Shown here in pieces: positions 32,764 through 46,523 of a DNA stretch of 64,000 nt. The stretch is taken from the NCBI GenBank assembly GCA_020726505.1, contig JAHLEZ010000010.1, positions 124,001 through 188,000 of the forward strand, written 5' to 3'. The stretch is from Leptodontidium sp. MPI-SDFR-AT-0119 (taxonomy: Eukaryota; Ascomycota; Leotiomycetes; Helotiales; Leptodontidiaceae). Both the position numbers and the translations under genes were made by a program. Position 1 is the first letter of the stretch. The number at the start of each line of letters is the position of its first letter. Below the pieces are notes generated by a model that ran no database searches, had not been told where the DNA came from, and saw only the letters and a program-made list of their open reading frames with translations.

Positions 32764-33627
32764 GTGGCAAGCAAGTAGTTGGTTTCTGGAGGCGTTTAGG
32801 ATAGGCATTTGATGGCGTTTCCCGCGGGTATTGCTGTGGTCGGCATTGATGGTGGATATTTGATTCCCTTGAGTTCAAGCGTTGCTTTTGAATACCACAC
32901 CTTTGCATCTGGAACTTGTCCCCCCAGTAGGCCTCAAAACTGCACACCCACTTGCTTCGCTGAGTGCATTGCAACCTCTGAGTCCCATCTTTTTGAAAAT
33001 TGTGTGCTCTTTCATGTGATCATGCTTGCCAGGGGATTGTTTCAATGATGCGCCCTACTTCAGGGAGCAGCCAGTCTCTGGCCGAATCAAGACTTGTGTA
33101 TATGGAGTACAGTATCAGACTACCTTCCTCCTGTCACTTCTTCTTTGTCTTCATTCTACACGACACAAAATTCTCTTATGTCTAAAACTGCAATTCCCAA
33201 AGCTCGGGCTGCATTCAACGTCATCACGTTATGGTCTTGCCTAATTTAAACAATCAAGACGACATAGAGCGCCATAATTTCATACGTTGCGTGCACGCGC
33301 ATCTCAAGGCTCCCTTGGCTCTGGGGATGTTAGGGGAGAATGTTCTCAAGAAGGGGGGCGTGCTGGTTCTCTTCTCATTCATGCAACTGCATGCTTCACA
33401 TCCTGTGAGTATAACACTGCAATCATCACACAGGCACAACCACCATGGCCGCGGCTCTGCCCATTCACAACGCCAACCAAACAATCTCGCTTCCCTCCAA
33501 GATACACAAAACAAACCGCGTCGCCCACCTCCCTCCTAAAACAATCAATTCAAAAAAAGGGAGGGAAAAAAAAAACACTAAAAAAGCCTCTACCTTCCAA
33601 AAATTCGAAAAAGGAAATAAAAATTAT
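32764..33627. other. Intergenic region
   Basis: No gene is supported. An A-rich stretch (about 33545-33625) contains the TTTTT (minus-strand) terminator of the tRNA gene at its right end. Confidence 0.5.
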
Positions 33628-33795
33628 TAGCCGAAGAAGGAATCGAACCCCCATCTTCACAAACTCCCTCCAGTACCCGACACCAACCCCGACAACGCCG
33701 CGACGATACGAGTACAAGAAATCAGTACAGAAATCAGAACAAAGCTAACTCGTACATACTGGGATGTGATGTTCTAACCATTGAACTACTCAGCC
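33628..33795 (-). tRNA. Intron-containing tRNA gene, isotype not assigned
   Basis: On the minus strand a full cloverleaf can be drawn. Acceptor GGCTGAG pairs with TTCGGCT (three G-U pairs). TA follows at positions 8-9. The D-stem is GTTC/GAAC with loop AATGGTTA, the anticodon stem is TCACA/TGTGA, and the T-arm is GGGGG-TTCGATT-CCTTC. The discriminator base is A. The A box (TAGTTCAATGG) and B box (GGTTCGATTCC) match Pol III promoters. A TTTTT terminator lies a few bases past the 3' end (near 33620). About 95 nt lie within the anticodon loop as an intron. TCCC at the loop start can pair with GGGA near the 3' splice site, as in bulge-helix-bulge substrates. The loop reads TCCCAG..T; canonical splicing would give CCA with an odd C33, so the anticodon is unresolved. 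Confidence 0.6.
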
Positions 33796-35533
33796 ATGTC
33801 TTGGTGCTTATTTGATATTCGAGGGCTTATTTGTGTATAAGCGAGGGATAGTGTTTGGTTCGGTGAGAGGGGGTAGCTGAGGCTCGAAGTTCTCCCGAGA
33901 TGCTTGGGGGTAAGGGTGTTGGGATTGAGGTGGTGGTTGAGGGGGTGGGAAAAGTTCGGGTTTAGTTGAGTAAGTTGGGGAATTTGTCTGGGGGCGGTGG
34001 ATTGGACTAACAGATGTTTGTGGTTGGTGATCTGGTTTGTGATGTCGTAGGTGGGTGCTCTAACTGGCATCCGGTTCAGCTTCAGGAATATCGTGAACTG
34101 AGTGTTTCACTTCTTCCCTTGTTAGAATGTTCCTTCAGACAATCACAACATTTGTTTTTGGCCATGTGTCTGTTGAAGGGCAAAATCCTTCTGACTGGAT
34201 TCTGAATGAACGGTGAGTTGTTTCCCTTCGTGCTTGTTCTGTCTGTTGGGTTTCCTTTGCACCTTTAACATTTTTTGAAATCTAGATGGCTCAGCGGCCT
34301 GCCACGAATTGATTTGCTTACCTGTTTTCTTTAATCCCAGTTAGACCAGAATCTAGAGGTTTGTTAACCCTTCATTTAAATGCGCCGTCCTTCCCCCCCC
34401 CCCCCCCACCTCTAGCCATCCAAAACTTTCTGATAGGTCGACTAGGTAGCTGTATTCATCTGGAGGCAAGGGTTATTAAAACATAGCACATAACGTGAGA
34501 AGAAACGCTTCAGAATAATCCACCCACTTGATGTCAAAAACCTGAGAATTCACCAGGATCTTTCACCACAATCACAGAAGGATTGCCAAGTATATAACCA
34601 AATAGGCATTTTTCGAGTCCAAGGCAGTCAATTGGGAGAGGCGTTGGCCCACATGCCAACAACTCCATTTAAGCAACTGCATCTTAGCGATCATAGCACA
34701 TCGATTTGCCAAAGACATGTGGTAATATAGACTCCCTCCTGGACCGATTAAGTAGTCCGAAAAGCTGGATCTCAGTGTCGAGCTTCACTTTTTTTGGGTT
34801 TTAGATTCATTTCAAGCAATGGTTTTGGCCCGAGTTGCCCTAGGGAGGTGGGGGGAAGGAGGGGGTTGGACTCAGCTACTAGCCCAAGGAAGCTCTAAGT
34901 GCTAGAACAGCCACGTTGATAGCCCTCACTTCCTCATCTGCATTTGCACGAGTAGATCATGCTTCATCTGAGGCTCACGCAAATCATTCACTATTCCCCT
35001 TCACCCCTCCCAGTTACCTCATCTCACTATGCATACCCAAACAGCACCTTCCTAGTGCAAACACGCCAAATCATGTTTGCGGAGGCCGTTCAAGACCCCC
35101 AGGGTTTTGAACAATTTCATTCAAGCAGAGGCTCAACTGCGGGCTAGCGGTGCCAGCCCCTCTTTCCTCGTGGTTTCGTTGCTGCCCTGCGTGTGGGGTC
35201 TGCTGTGGGCTCCTCCCTTCAGGATTGATATGCCGGTCCGCGTTTTTCTTATTCCCAATTCGATTCTGCTCGATTCTTCATATTACATTTTCGCTTGGTG
35301 AGAAAAAGTATTTATGGCAAGGATTCTTCCTGTCCTTGAGATACTTCCGCGTGCTGAATGACGCAGGCTTGAAGTCTAGAATTCTAGAAATCGACAATTA
35401 GGTACTGATATTATGAAAAGTCGAGACGTTCCACTTAGAGAAGCGAGCTCAATTCTTTTTTGAACATGATCCATCATCTATCGTCCACCGAATTTCCACT
35501 TAGGGCTTCCTTAACCTGGATACTCTGATTCTA
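33796..35533. other. Intergenic region with a long C tract
   Basis: About 1.7 kb has no supported gene. It contains a run of 15 C at 34393-34407. Short open frames at 34916-35401 overlap each other and match nothing known. Confidence 0.5.
34393..34407. repeat. Poly-C tract (15 bp)
   Basis: This is an uninterrupted run of 15 C. Its length may be uncertain from sequencing. Confidence 0.8.
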
Positions 35534-37914
<2,381 letters not shown>

Positions 37915-40040
37915 TCAGTTCTTGCTCTTCTTCTTTTTCTTCTTCTCTGACTTCTCGACGTCGACATCATCGGCTTTCCGCTTCTTACTGCTGACAGGTG
38001 TACTCTCTTCTGCCTTCTTCTCCTTGCCAGCTGGGGTACCTTCAACAGTAATCTTGCCCTTGGCGACCTTCTTCTTGTACTTCTTGAGACTCAGACCGGC
38101 GGCTTCAGCGAGCTTGATGTCTGGGTCCTCGACTTCGGCGGGTGTTGCAGCAACGGTTTCCTTCGATTCCTTCTTGGCCTTCTTCTCTGCCTTCTTCTGG
38201 GACTTCTCCTCAGCAAGTGCAAGCTTGCGGGCATGGCGCTCCTTCTTGCGGGCCTTCTTAGCTTCAATAGTATTGCCAACGATAGATGATTGCCAGTTGT
38301 CAGCTTCAGCATCGGAGTCATCTGACGCTTCCTCATCGGACTCATCCTTGGTGGCCTTTGATTTCTGGGCTACTGGCTTTGCCTTGGTACCGTTCAGGTC
38401 TGGTGGTGGAAGAGCAAGACCAGCGCTGACGTCTGCCATCTCCTCATCTGAATCCGAGTTGGCAGTCACATCCTCGATCAGGGGCTTCTTGACTTCTTCA
38501 ACCTTGGCCTTCTTCTCCTTCTTTTCCTTCTTCTCCTTTTTGTCTTTCTTCTCCTTCTTTGACTTCTTCTCAGAGACAGGAGCGGCGGCAGCAGGCTCAT
38601 CACCAGCCAGTCCATCGGCATCAGCGTTGTACTTTTGTGCCTCCTTAACCTCCCACTTTCCAGGAGTGACAGCCGTTCCATTTGGTCCAACAGCGACACC
38701 TCTAGGGAGCAATGGCTTTCCTTCAAGTGCCCGAAGGTGGCGCTCAATCTTTATCCTTGAGGTGACACCCAGTGCGGACCTCTCCTCATCATCGATATCA
38801 TCACCCTTTCCTTCGCCTTGTGCGCTCCAGTCCGAAAGAGCATCGACACGAAGACCAATTGCTGCCTTAGCTGCCAACATACGGGCGATCTTGCCCTTGT
38901 TCTTTCCGGTGGCTTGACCAACGAGGGATGCATGGTAGATGAGACCGTACTTGGGTGTATCGTGCTTGGTCTTCAGAGCTCTGAACAATGCCTTCTCAGC
39001 ACCGAGAATTTGGATGGTACTGGCAGGGCTCTTGGCGAGGTTCATGAGAGATCCAGAGTGGGCGATCAGTCTAGCTCCAACCAACTCTCCAACCATCTCG
39101 GTCAAATTGGGTGCGATAGCTGCCATACGAGCGGTAAGGTAGAGCGACAATTGTTGGCGGTATTCTGTGAAGCCAACCACTTGCTCGGCCAAAAGCTGGA
39201 TGTTGTCCAAATCCTCTTCAGTGATCTCGGTACCCATACTAACTTCCGCAGCAGCCTTGATGGCAGTCTCAATCTCCTCGGGAAGAATATCGGACAAATC
39301 GGTGCTTGATGTGTTTGTGCGCATGCCGACCTTGATGATGATGCGAGCATAGGCCAAATTGTCGTTCACAATTTTGCCCATCTCAGGGAAATGCCATCCA
39401 TACCATTCCTTGACTCGCATAGCGTATGTGTTCAACTCCTTGTCCAAATCGTCCAAAAGTGCGATAGCTTGAACAATCATGGTGTCGACCTTATCGGGTG
39501 AGAATTTGAGCTTGTGACGAGACAGCGAATGCGAGAGACCAAGGGCCATTGTGGAGATGGCTTCCTGCGCCAAACCAGGAATGAGGGAAGGTAGGTGGTC
39601 GCGAATCGCACGGTAAATGTCATTGGTAGTAGAATCGGAGATGGGTGTGAGAGTAAGACCAGGCAGCTTGTTGATAGCTTGTCCCAATTTAGGATCTGCG
39701 ACAGCTAGAGAAGCTTTCTTTTCGTCCTTGAGGGAGTCGAGGAGCTGCGCCAAAAGAGGAGAGACTTTTCCTTCGGTGATTGCTGCGACTTCCTCGAGAG
39801 CAGTTGCGGCGCTGTCGAACTTCTCAAACTTCTTCAACTTCAAGCTGCATACCGAAGAGCAATTAGTATTCTGGACCGAGTCGCATTGTAAAAACTCGAG
39901 TCAATTGAAACTCACAGTTCATTGAGACCTTCAGCCGTCTCGACAACGGTGCTAAAGTCATCTTTCTTCAGGATGTGCTTGTCGCGGGCCTTGAAGAGGG
40001 CAAAGCCTGCGGACGTCTCGCTCAGAACGAATAAACCCAT
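37915..40040 (-). CDS. nop58: Box C/D snoRNP core protein Nop58
   Basis: There are two exons, 40040-39916 and 39844-37915 (71-nt intron GTGAGT..TGCAG), giving 684 aa. The start [20 protein letters not shown] is typical of Nop58. The Nop core is complete: [20 protein letters not shown], the NOP domain ([19 protein letters not shown], then [20 protein letters not shown], then [14 protein letters not shown]), and [21 protein letters not shown] long lysine-rich KKE/KKD tail follows, in several clusters, with acidic serine-rich blocks between. Nop58 pairs with Nop56, Snu13 and fibrillarin to guide 2'-O-methylation of rRNA in the nucleolus. The C-terminal tail is longer than in yeast. It shares a short (258-bp) divergent promoter with vma6. 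Confidence 0.95.
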
Positions 40041-40298
40041 TTTGACTAGAAGGTATTCGGACCCGTAATGTTGGCGGGGAAAAATACTTGAGGTTTGTGA
40101 AGCTCAGAACTTTTTTTATTTTTGCGAGTCGGTTAGAGCATTTTGAAAGATTGTGCTAACCCGATCCAGTTTAGCTTGTTCGCAGGCTAATCACATGACG
40201 CTCGATAGCTTCCATCGCAACCATCAACCCAGGCAGCTCTTGCAGCTGGTTAATTGCACGATCAACGCCATTCTCCGATCACGAAACCACTCACGACA

Positions 40299-41444
40299 AT
40301 GGAGGGCCTCTTTTTCAATGTCAACAATGGTTATATCGAGGGCATCGTGAGGGGATACCGCAATGGGCTCTTGACCGGACAAAATTACAATAACCTGATC
40401 CAATGCGAGACTATTGATGATCTCAAGCTCCAGCTTGGTCCAGCATACGGCGACTTCCTGGCCTCCCTCCCTCCAAACCCTTCGACTTCGACTCTCGCAG
40501 CGCGGACAACGGACAAGTTGATCTCCGAGTTTCGATATGTACGGGCAAATGCAGTGGGATCGCTCGCAAAGTTCATGGACTACTTGACCTATGGTTATAT
40601 GATCGATAACGTTGCTCTTCTTATCACTGGAACCCTCCACGAAAGAGATACTCGCGAGCTGCTAGAACGATGCCATCCTCTGGGCTGGTTCGAGACGATG
40701 CCAGTTCTCTGCGTTGCGACCAACATCGAGGAATTGTATAACAGCGTTTTGATCGAAACCCCGCTCGCACCATACTTCAAGGGAAGCTTGAGCCATCAGG
40801 ATCTGGACGAGCTGAACATCGAGATTGTCCGAAACACGCTGTACAAGAACTACTTGGAAGACTTCCACAACTTTGTCAACACCGACTCAGAGATGGCAGG
40901 TACACCAACGGCTGAAGTCATGACAGAGATTCTGGAATTCGAGGCCGATCGACGAGCTATCAATATTACATTGAATTCCTTCGGAACGGAGCTCTCCAAG
41001 ACTGAGCGCAAGAAGCTGTACCCCGCATTTGGTCGCCTGTACCCAGAAGGCTCCTTTATGCTTTCTAGAGCAGACGATATTGAGGGTGTCAGATTGGCTG
41101 TGGATGGGGTCAGTGACTACAAGGGTTATTTCGAGGCAACTGGATTGGGACAAGCCAGTACTGGAGCAGGCAATATGAGTGGTGGCGTTGGTGGTGATGG
41201 CAAGAGCTTGGAGGATATGTTCTACCAGAAGGAGATGGAGATTTCCAAGAATGCTTTCACAAGACAATTCACGTTCGCGATTGTGTATGCTTGGGTCAAG
41301 TTGAGAGAACAGGTACGTTGCAAACAATGGCTTCGGGATATGTTACTAACCCCTGTGCAGGAAATCCGGAACATCACTTGGATTGCGGAGTGCATAGCTC
41401 AGAACCAGAAGGAGAGGATTGGCAATTACATCAGTGTATTCTAG
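40299..41444 (+). CDS. vma6: V-ATPase V0 subunit d (Vma6)
   Basis: There are two exons, 40299-41312 and 41361-41444, giving 365 aa. The start is the ATG in GACAATGGAGG ([20 protein letters not shown]); a longer open frame from 40254 lies in the leader. Family features include [60 protein letters not shown] and the terminal [28 protein letters not shown]. Subunit d sits on the cytoplasmic side of the V0 ring and couples the central stalk to proton pumping in vacuoles and endosomes. The intron (48 nt, GTACGT..CTAAC..GTGCAG) is a multiple of three and has no stop, so retention would add 16 residues. Removal fits the family alignment. Confidence 0.95.
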   Translation: [381 protein letters not shown]

Positions 41445-41617
41445 ATCATGACGTTTTGATACTCTTTCAGTTTATCCCCGGCTCACGGCCAGGGTTTGTA
41501 GGTTTTATTGTAGGCAGGTATGGCGCTGGGAGATCACGGTAATGCTTTACAAACTGCTTCTTACAATTCATACCCTCTATCATACAATTCTTGGTGGTAA
41601 TGATGTACAGGAGTAGT

Positions 41618-42615
41618 TTACAGACTGATCTCGCCCACCCACGTTCCCTCACTCAATCCCAGAGTCTCAACCAAATGCTGCCATCTCTCCCCTCCACGCT
41701 CCTTTTTACGCAAATATCTCAACAACTTCTGCCTCTTGTGAACCAAGAGTCTCAGATTCCTCTTGTTGACCTTATCCTTATTCCCACCCTTCATCTCTTG
41801 TTGATTGGCAAGAACTCTGATCTTAGCCGTCAAAATGGCGATTTGAACCTCCGAGCTACCAGTATCTGGTCCAGCCCTGGGTGTCTTCTCCGGCAGTGGC
41901 TTATCTCCTAACATGGCTGGATTTGGGGGTGCTCTTGGCTTGAGCGTCTGCTCAGTATTGTGCCGTCCAAATTTCTCAATGCATCGTACGACATTTGCCC
42001 TCGTCTTGTCCTTCTGACTAGCATTCGCCAAACTGACAATTCTAGCCATTGCAGCGACAGCTTTGGCGTGGCCCTCTTCATGCTTCCTTTTCTCTTCGGC
42101 TTCAATGACTGGATCCGCAAAGTCTCGAATCTTGGAAACAATCGGCTCGGTCAGAGCCTGGGAGTGCTTGATGGATGCTTCGAGCTCGGATGGTCTGAGG
42201 AAATGGTTGAGGAGGACGTCGTCTGTGGACTTGATTGCCACCCCTTCGGCTGTAATTGTCGCATCATTCAGAATGTCTGATCCTCCTACATGGTCGAACG
42301 ATTCGAGAAATGGTGTGGTAATTCCTCGAACTGGATCTCCTAATGCAGCCTTTCTTTGCTCCTGGAGTTCCGCTCGGCGTGATAGATTTGCATCTTTCCT
42401 CTGCTTTGCTTGGGCGAGAGCGTATGGATCCTTATACTTCCTCCTCTGTGCCATTATTACAAAATTGGCAGAGGATGTGATAGGGAGTTGCGCATTCGAG
42501 GGAGCTGGACGCAAACATACTGAATATTGAATTAGTTGTGAATGTCTGTGGGAAATGTAAATGACTTACAATTCGTCACGCCGAAGCGCGACGGAGTGGG
42601 TATTCGAGGGGGCAT
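41618..42615 (-). CDS. Mitochondrial small ribosomal subunit protein uS15m (Mrps28 type)
   Basis: There are two exons, 42615-42570 and 42519-41618 (50-nt intron GTAAGT..TTCAG), giving 315 aa. The N-terminus (MPPRIPTPSRFGVTN-LCLRPAP..) is a basic mitochondrial presequence, followed by RRKYKDPYALAQAKQRKDAN. The S15 domain is near the C-terminus (GSSEVQIAILTAKIRVLANQ, RNLRLLVHKRQKLLRYLRKK, then GGERWQHLVETLGLSEG). It binds 15S rRNA in the mitochondrial small subunit. The protein is longer than bacterial S15, as usual for fungi. Confidence 0.92.
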
Positions 42616-42882
42616 TGGGGCTGATGAATTGACTTGATGTTCAACGTCTTCAGTTCCCTCTCATCTGGACCTCAAAGATTCTCGAAACGGATCCACCTGC
42701 AATCCAAGCGTCCAGTCGTCTGCAGCCTCAGGCAACAATGCAAGGCTGAAACTCTGCTAGCCCCAATCAGGATAGCTATCTTTCCTAAGCGATCTCGAAC
42801 TTTTGCGACCGCACACTGAAATTATTCTGAACTTCAAGGTATCTTCGACTTCAATCCAACAACCTCACAACCAACCGCAAAG

Positions 42883-43891
42883 ATGGCGCCTTCCCAACTC
42901 CCCCCCATCTTCAACCCTACGTCCCAGGACATTGAGATGCTCCTTGCAGCTCAATCGCATCTCGGATCCAAGAACCTCCAGGTTCACATGGAGCCATACC
43001 TCTGGAAGACTCGCCCTGACGGAATCAATGTTATCAACATTGGCAAGACCTGGTATGCGCGATCCTAGAAAATGCATAGGAGTTTGGCGCAAAGATGTAT
43101 AAACTGACGACTTTTCGCGCACAGGGAGAAGATTGTCCTCGCTGCCCGAATCATCGCAGCCGTCGACAACCCTGCCGATATCTGTGTCATCTCTGCTCGT
43201 CCTTACGGACAGCGCGCTGTCTTGAAGTTCGCAGCTCACACCGGTGCCGTCGCCATCGCTGGTCGTTTCACCCCTGGTAACTTCACCAACTACATTACCC
43301 GATCCTTCAAGGAACCCCGCCTCATCATCGTCACCGATCCTCGTACCGATGCTCAAGCTATCAAGGAGGCTTCCTACGTCAACATCCCAGTCATTGCCCT
43401 CTGCGATACTGATTCCCCAACCGAGTTCGTCGATGTCGCCATCCCAGCCAACAACAAGGGTCGTCATTCTATTGGTTTGGTCTGGTGGATGTTGGCCCGT
43501 GAGGTCTTGAGACTCCGTGGATCCATCGCTTCTCGTGAGGCTGAGTGGGATGTCATGGTCGATCTTTACTTCTACCGTGATCCTGAGGCTGAGGGTACGT
43601 TCTGGATTCCAATTTTATATGGTACAGCGCTGACATGAAATAGAAAACAAGGAGGCAATTGAGGAGGCTAAGGTCGAGGAGGCCACACCAGCTGCCGATA
43701 CTGCTTTCGCTTCTGGAGGTGACTGGGAGGTTTCTGGTGCTCAGGCTACTGCATTCGCTGGAGCTGCCGCTACACCTGCCGCTGCTGGTGCTGGATGGGA
43801 GGCTGGAGCTGGCGAGGATTGGGCTGCTCAATCAACACCGGCTGCCGACAACTGGGGAGCTGCTGATGCCAAGCCAGCTGAGCAATGGTAA
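42883..43891 (+). CDS. rps0: 40S ribosomal protein S0 (uS2)
   Basis: There are three exons, 42883-43052, 43125-43594 and 43644-43891, giving 295 aa. Joins restore [13 protein letters not shown] and [15 protein letters not shown]. The uS2 fold is clear: [87 protein letters not shown] and [16 protein letters not shown]. The Ala/Trp-rich C-terminal tail with GGDWEV and repeated W motifs is typical of RPS0/laminin-receptor orthologues. It is part of the small subunit head/platform region and is required for 18S precursor processing. It is divergent from the uS15m gene with ~270 bp between starts, so a cytosolic and a mitochondrial ribosomal protein share a promoter region. Confidence 0.96.
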
Positions 43892-46058
43892 ATTTCTCAC
43901 TCGTCCAAAAAAAAAAATTGGTAATTCTACATTCTGGCTGTGGCCAAGGGTCAACTTGGTCAGTACTCATGAAGGAAAGATACTCTTGAACTGTCCACTC
44001 ATTCAGTGATAGAGGGAAAGCCTTGTACTTGCCAAACATTGGGATTGCTTAATCGCGTTCCGCCTTTGCGTTCTCAGACCTGTTATGTAGCAGCATATGG
44101 CGCTAGCATAGAAGAAATCTTCTGCAAAGCAACCCGAAAGCGCCGCTATTTTGTGAAGTAATTATTGTGACAAAACCCTATTAGTCCTTATGCATGGATG
44201 TGCTGCTCTCCATGCCTTAGGTACTTAAAAGTCACGAGTCGCTAAACATATGTCCTTTCAAATAGTCGATTCATCCCTTGCAGCTTGTATGTTTGTACTG
44301 AGATTCTCACCATCCTGCTCTTGTGTCTCGATACAGTTCGCGACGTTGGAACAGCTTCATTTCTAAGAGGGTTTGTTGACTCGTCTCCGAATCTAACCCC
44401 TATAACAAAATATCCGCCATGCGGCCTACAGTGTTGGCAAGGGAAGGAGTCTCTCTTGGGGTCTCCTTGATCGCTACTGATCTGCCACAAAGCTACCTTT
44501 TTGGGTGTATAGACCAGTTTTCTCGATGGTTCAATGGGTTCTCTTGCGTCCTACTCAACAGCTTATTTCAATTCCTGACTCTCCCCCTCCTGCAAGAACT
44601 CGGGTTTTCCCACATTGCTGAAATGCTTTGTTCAATACAACTGAGGATGGGGTCAGCACCTCAGGCATTATCCGATTTATATCCGAACCTTTCGTGAACA
44701 AGAGAATCACCTCTTAATCTTGCACTCCATTTGGCATAGTATCTTTATTCTTTTAACAAGGACCAGGGAGGTACATCCACATAGAGATAGCGTGATTAGC
44801 GAGAGAGCTCGGCAAATTTACTAGAAATGCAATATCCGGCAGGATGCATTGGGATACGATAAAAACTAGTCACTGAATAAGAAGCGCAAAGATTTTTTAG
44901 TTAATGCAACGCATATTCTACCTTGCTCTGTTCTAGCATCCGGATCTCATCTCTGCACCCATATGAATGAGGTATGTGAGAATTTGAGACTCGTCCTCAT
45001 AATAAGTCTAGAGCAATTTGAAAGTCGCTCCTTGTAAGCAGAACTCGCAAGCTCCGAACGCCTCGGATATAGAAAGATTAACTTTCTGCTCCCCGTAGTG
45101 AATGCCGAGTCTTGAAGCCTAAGTGAATGAGAGTGTTCGTAATCCTAACAAGCGCCTCCAGAGTAAACAAACACCTTCTAAAATACGGGCAAAATATCAA
45201 TTGATAATAATTAATATTAGCAACAGGCCATTTTATGTACTAAAAATGTTGTGTATAAGAAGACTTAAGCTCTTAAAATTTGGGAGACACTCTAGGCTAG
45301 ATCGTCTCTTTTCCACTGGCGTTAATTAGTTCAGGTTGTTTTTTTTATTTGAGAAAGTTAAGCGAGCTCCGAAAGATCGGCACAGTAACAACAACTTTTA
45401 AACCTACCGAACAAAAACGCAGTCCAAGGCAATGGCCTGTCTTACCCTGAAAGTAAATACAACTTAGATGCGTTGTCAATACTTTGCCTTTGCTTTAAAA
45501 AACAGCAAGAAATTTTCCTACTCCGGCCTGAAGTCCCTTCGGGTTCCAGTCTTCAGGTCTAAGTTCTGCAGGGATCAAAGTTTAACAGCTGAACATTCTC
45601 TTTGACTCTGCCAATAACACTGAGCTATCTCATCGAACGAGGATAACTTTGCAAGACTCGTGAGCTGCCACCACTACTGTAATCTATCTTGCAATTCGTA
45701 AAGTGAGATTGTAAACGGACCAGCTGAAAGTTTGTCCGAGGTAATGTAATTTGACTTCACGTCATTTGACATACATTACAATCAAAATTCTAACAAAATT
45801 AATGTCAGAAAATGGTCTGAGCTGCTACCCGAGAATGTTCAGATGAGCTGTCTGAAAAGCAAAGTACATCCACCTTTGAAGGGATCATCATATAAAGGTG
45901 CGGTTTCCTGCTGAGTGATTATTATCATCCGACATCTCGAATCCACCCGCAATCCCTACACAGTCTCCTTTTCAGTTTATCACACGCTCTCTTTCACCAG
46001 CACTCCTTCACATTCAATTTGTTAATCCAACTCTTATCGCAATATTCCTTACGCAGCC
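43892..46058. other. Long gene-poor region upstream of the effector-like gene
   Basis: About 2.2 kb. The middle (about 44700-45350) is AT-rich with no long open frame. The last 170 bp contain a TATA box and a CT-rich leader for the small secreted protein gene. Confidence 0.6.
45891..45897 (+). promoter_or_regulatory. TATA box of the cysteine-rich secreted protein gene
   Basis: TATAAAG lies 168 bp before the ATG at 46059, followed by a C/T-rich leader typical of strongly expressed fungal genes. Confidence 0.65.
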
Positions 46059-46523
46059 ATGCGTACTCCAACACTTCTTTCTGTCCTCGCACTTGCCAAT
46101 GCCGCTACTGTTCTGGGAAGCTCGCTCCCGCCAACCAGCCCTGTAGATGGTCTACAACGAAGAAGCAATTCTGCCAGACAGGGAAAGCCTACTACAGTAA
46201 GTTACACCCATAACCGTACTCGGTCGAAGGCACCTGAATAGCTGTTAACACATTTCTTGATTTAGTGCGTGGACGACAAGGACTGCAGACACAATCCATC
46301 ACACAAAGACTGGAACAAGCCACGATGCGAAGAATCGATGTGCGTTGATTATTGCAAGATGGACTCTCAATGTCAGGGCTGGGCAAGTGATTATAACTTG
46401 AAAATATGCCCGCCGAACTATCCGCCAACTCCGGAGCAGGTTGAGGAGACGGGAAAAAGATGTGCGTTCTGTAGCACAGGCCCGCTTTACGTCGGCTCTT
46501 GCGTGTCAGCTTTGACTAAATAG
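46059..46523 (+). CDS. Small cysteine-rich secreted protein (effector-like)
   Basis: There are two exons, 46059-46196 and 46266-46523 (69-nt intron GTAAGT..TTTAG), giving 131 aa. The signal peptide is MRTPTLLSVLALANAATVLG. LQRR at about residues 32-35 looks like a Kex2-type cleavage site, after which the mature protein would begin. The mature part has ten cysteines, including the cluster CVDDKDC, RCEESMCVDYC, SQC, KIC, KRCAFC and GSC, enough for five disulphides. I do not recognise a named family. Size, cysteine density, a strong leader with TATA box and a gene-poor neighbourhood fit an apoplastic effector or antimicrobial-type protein. That role is an inference. Confidence 0.8.
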
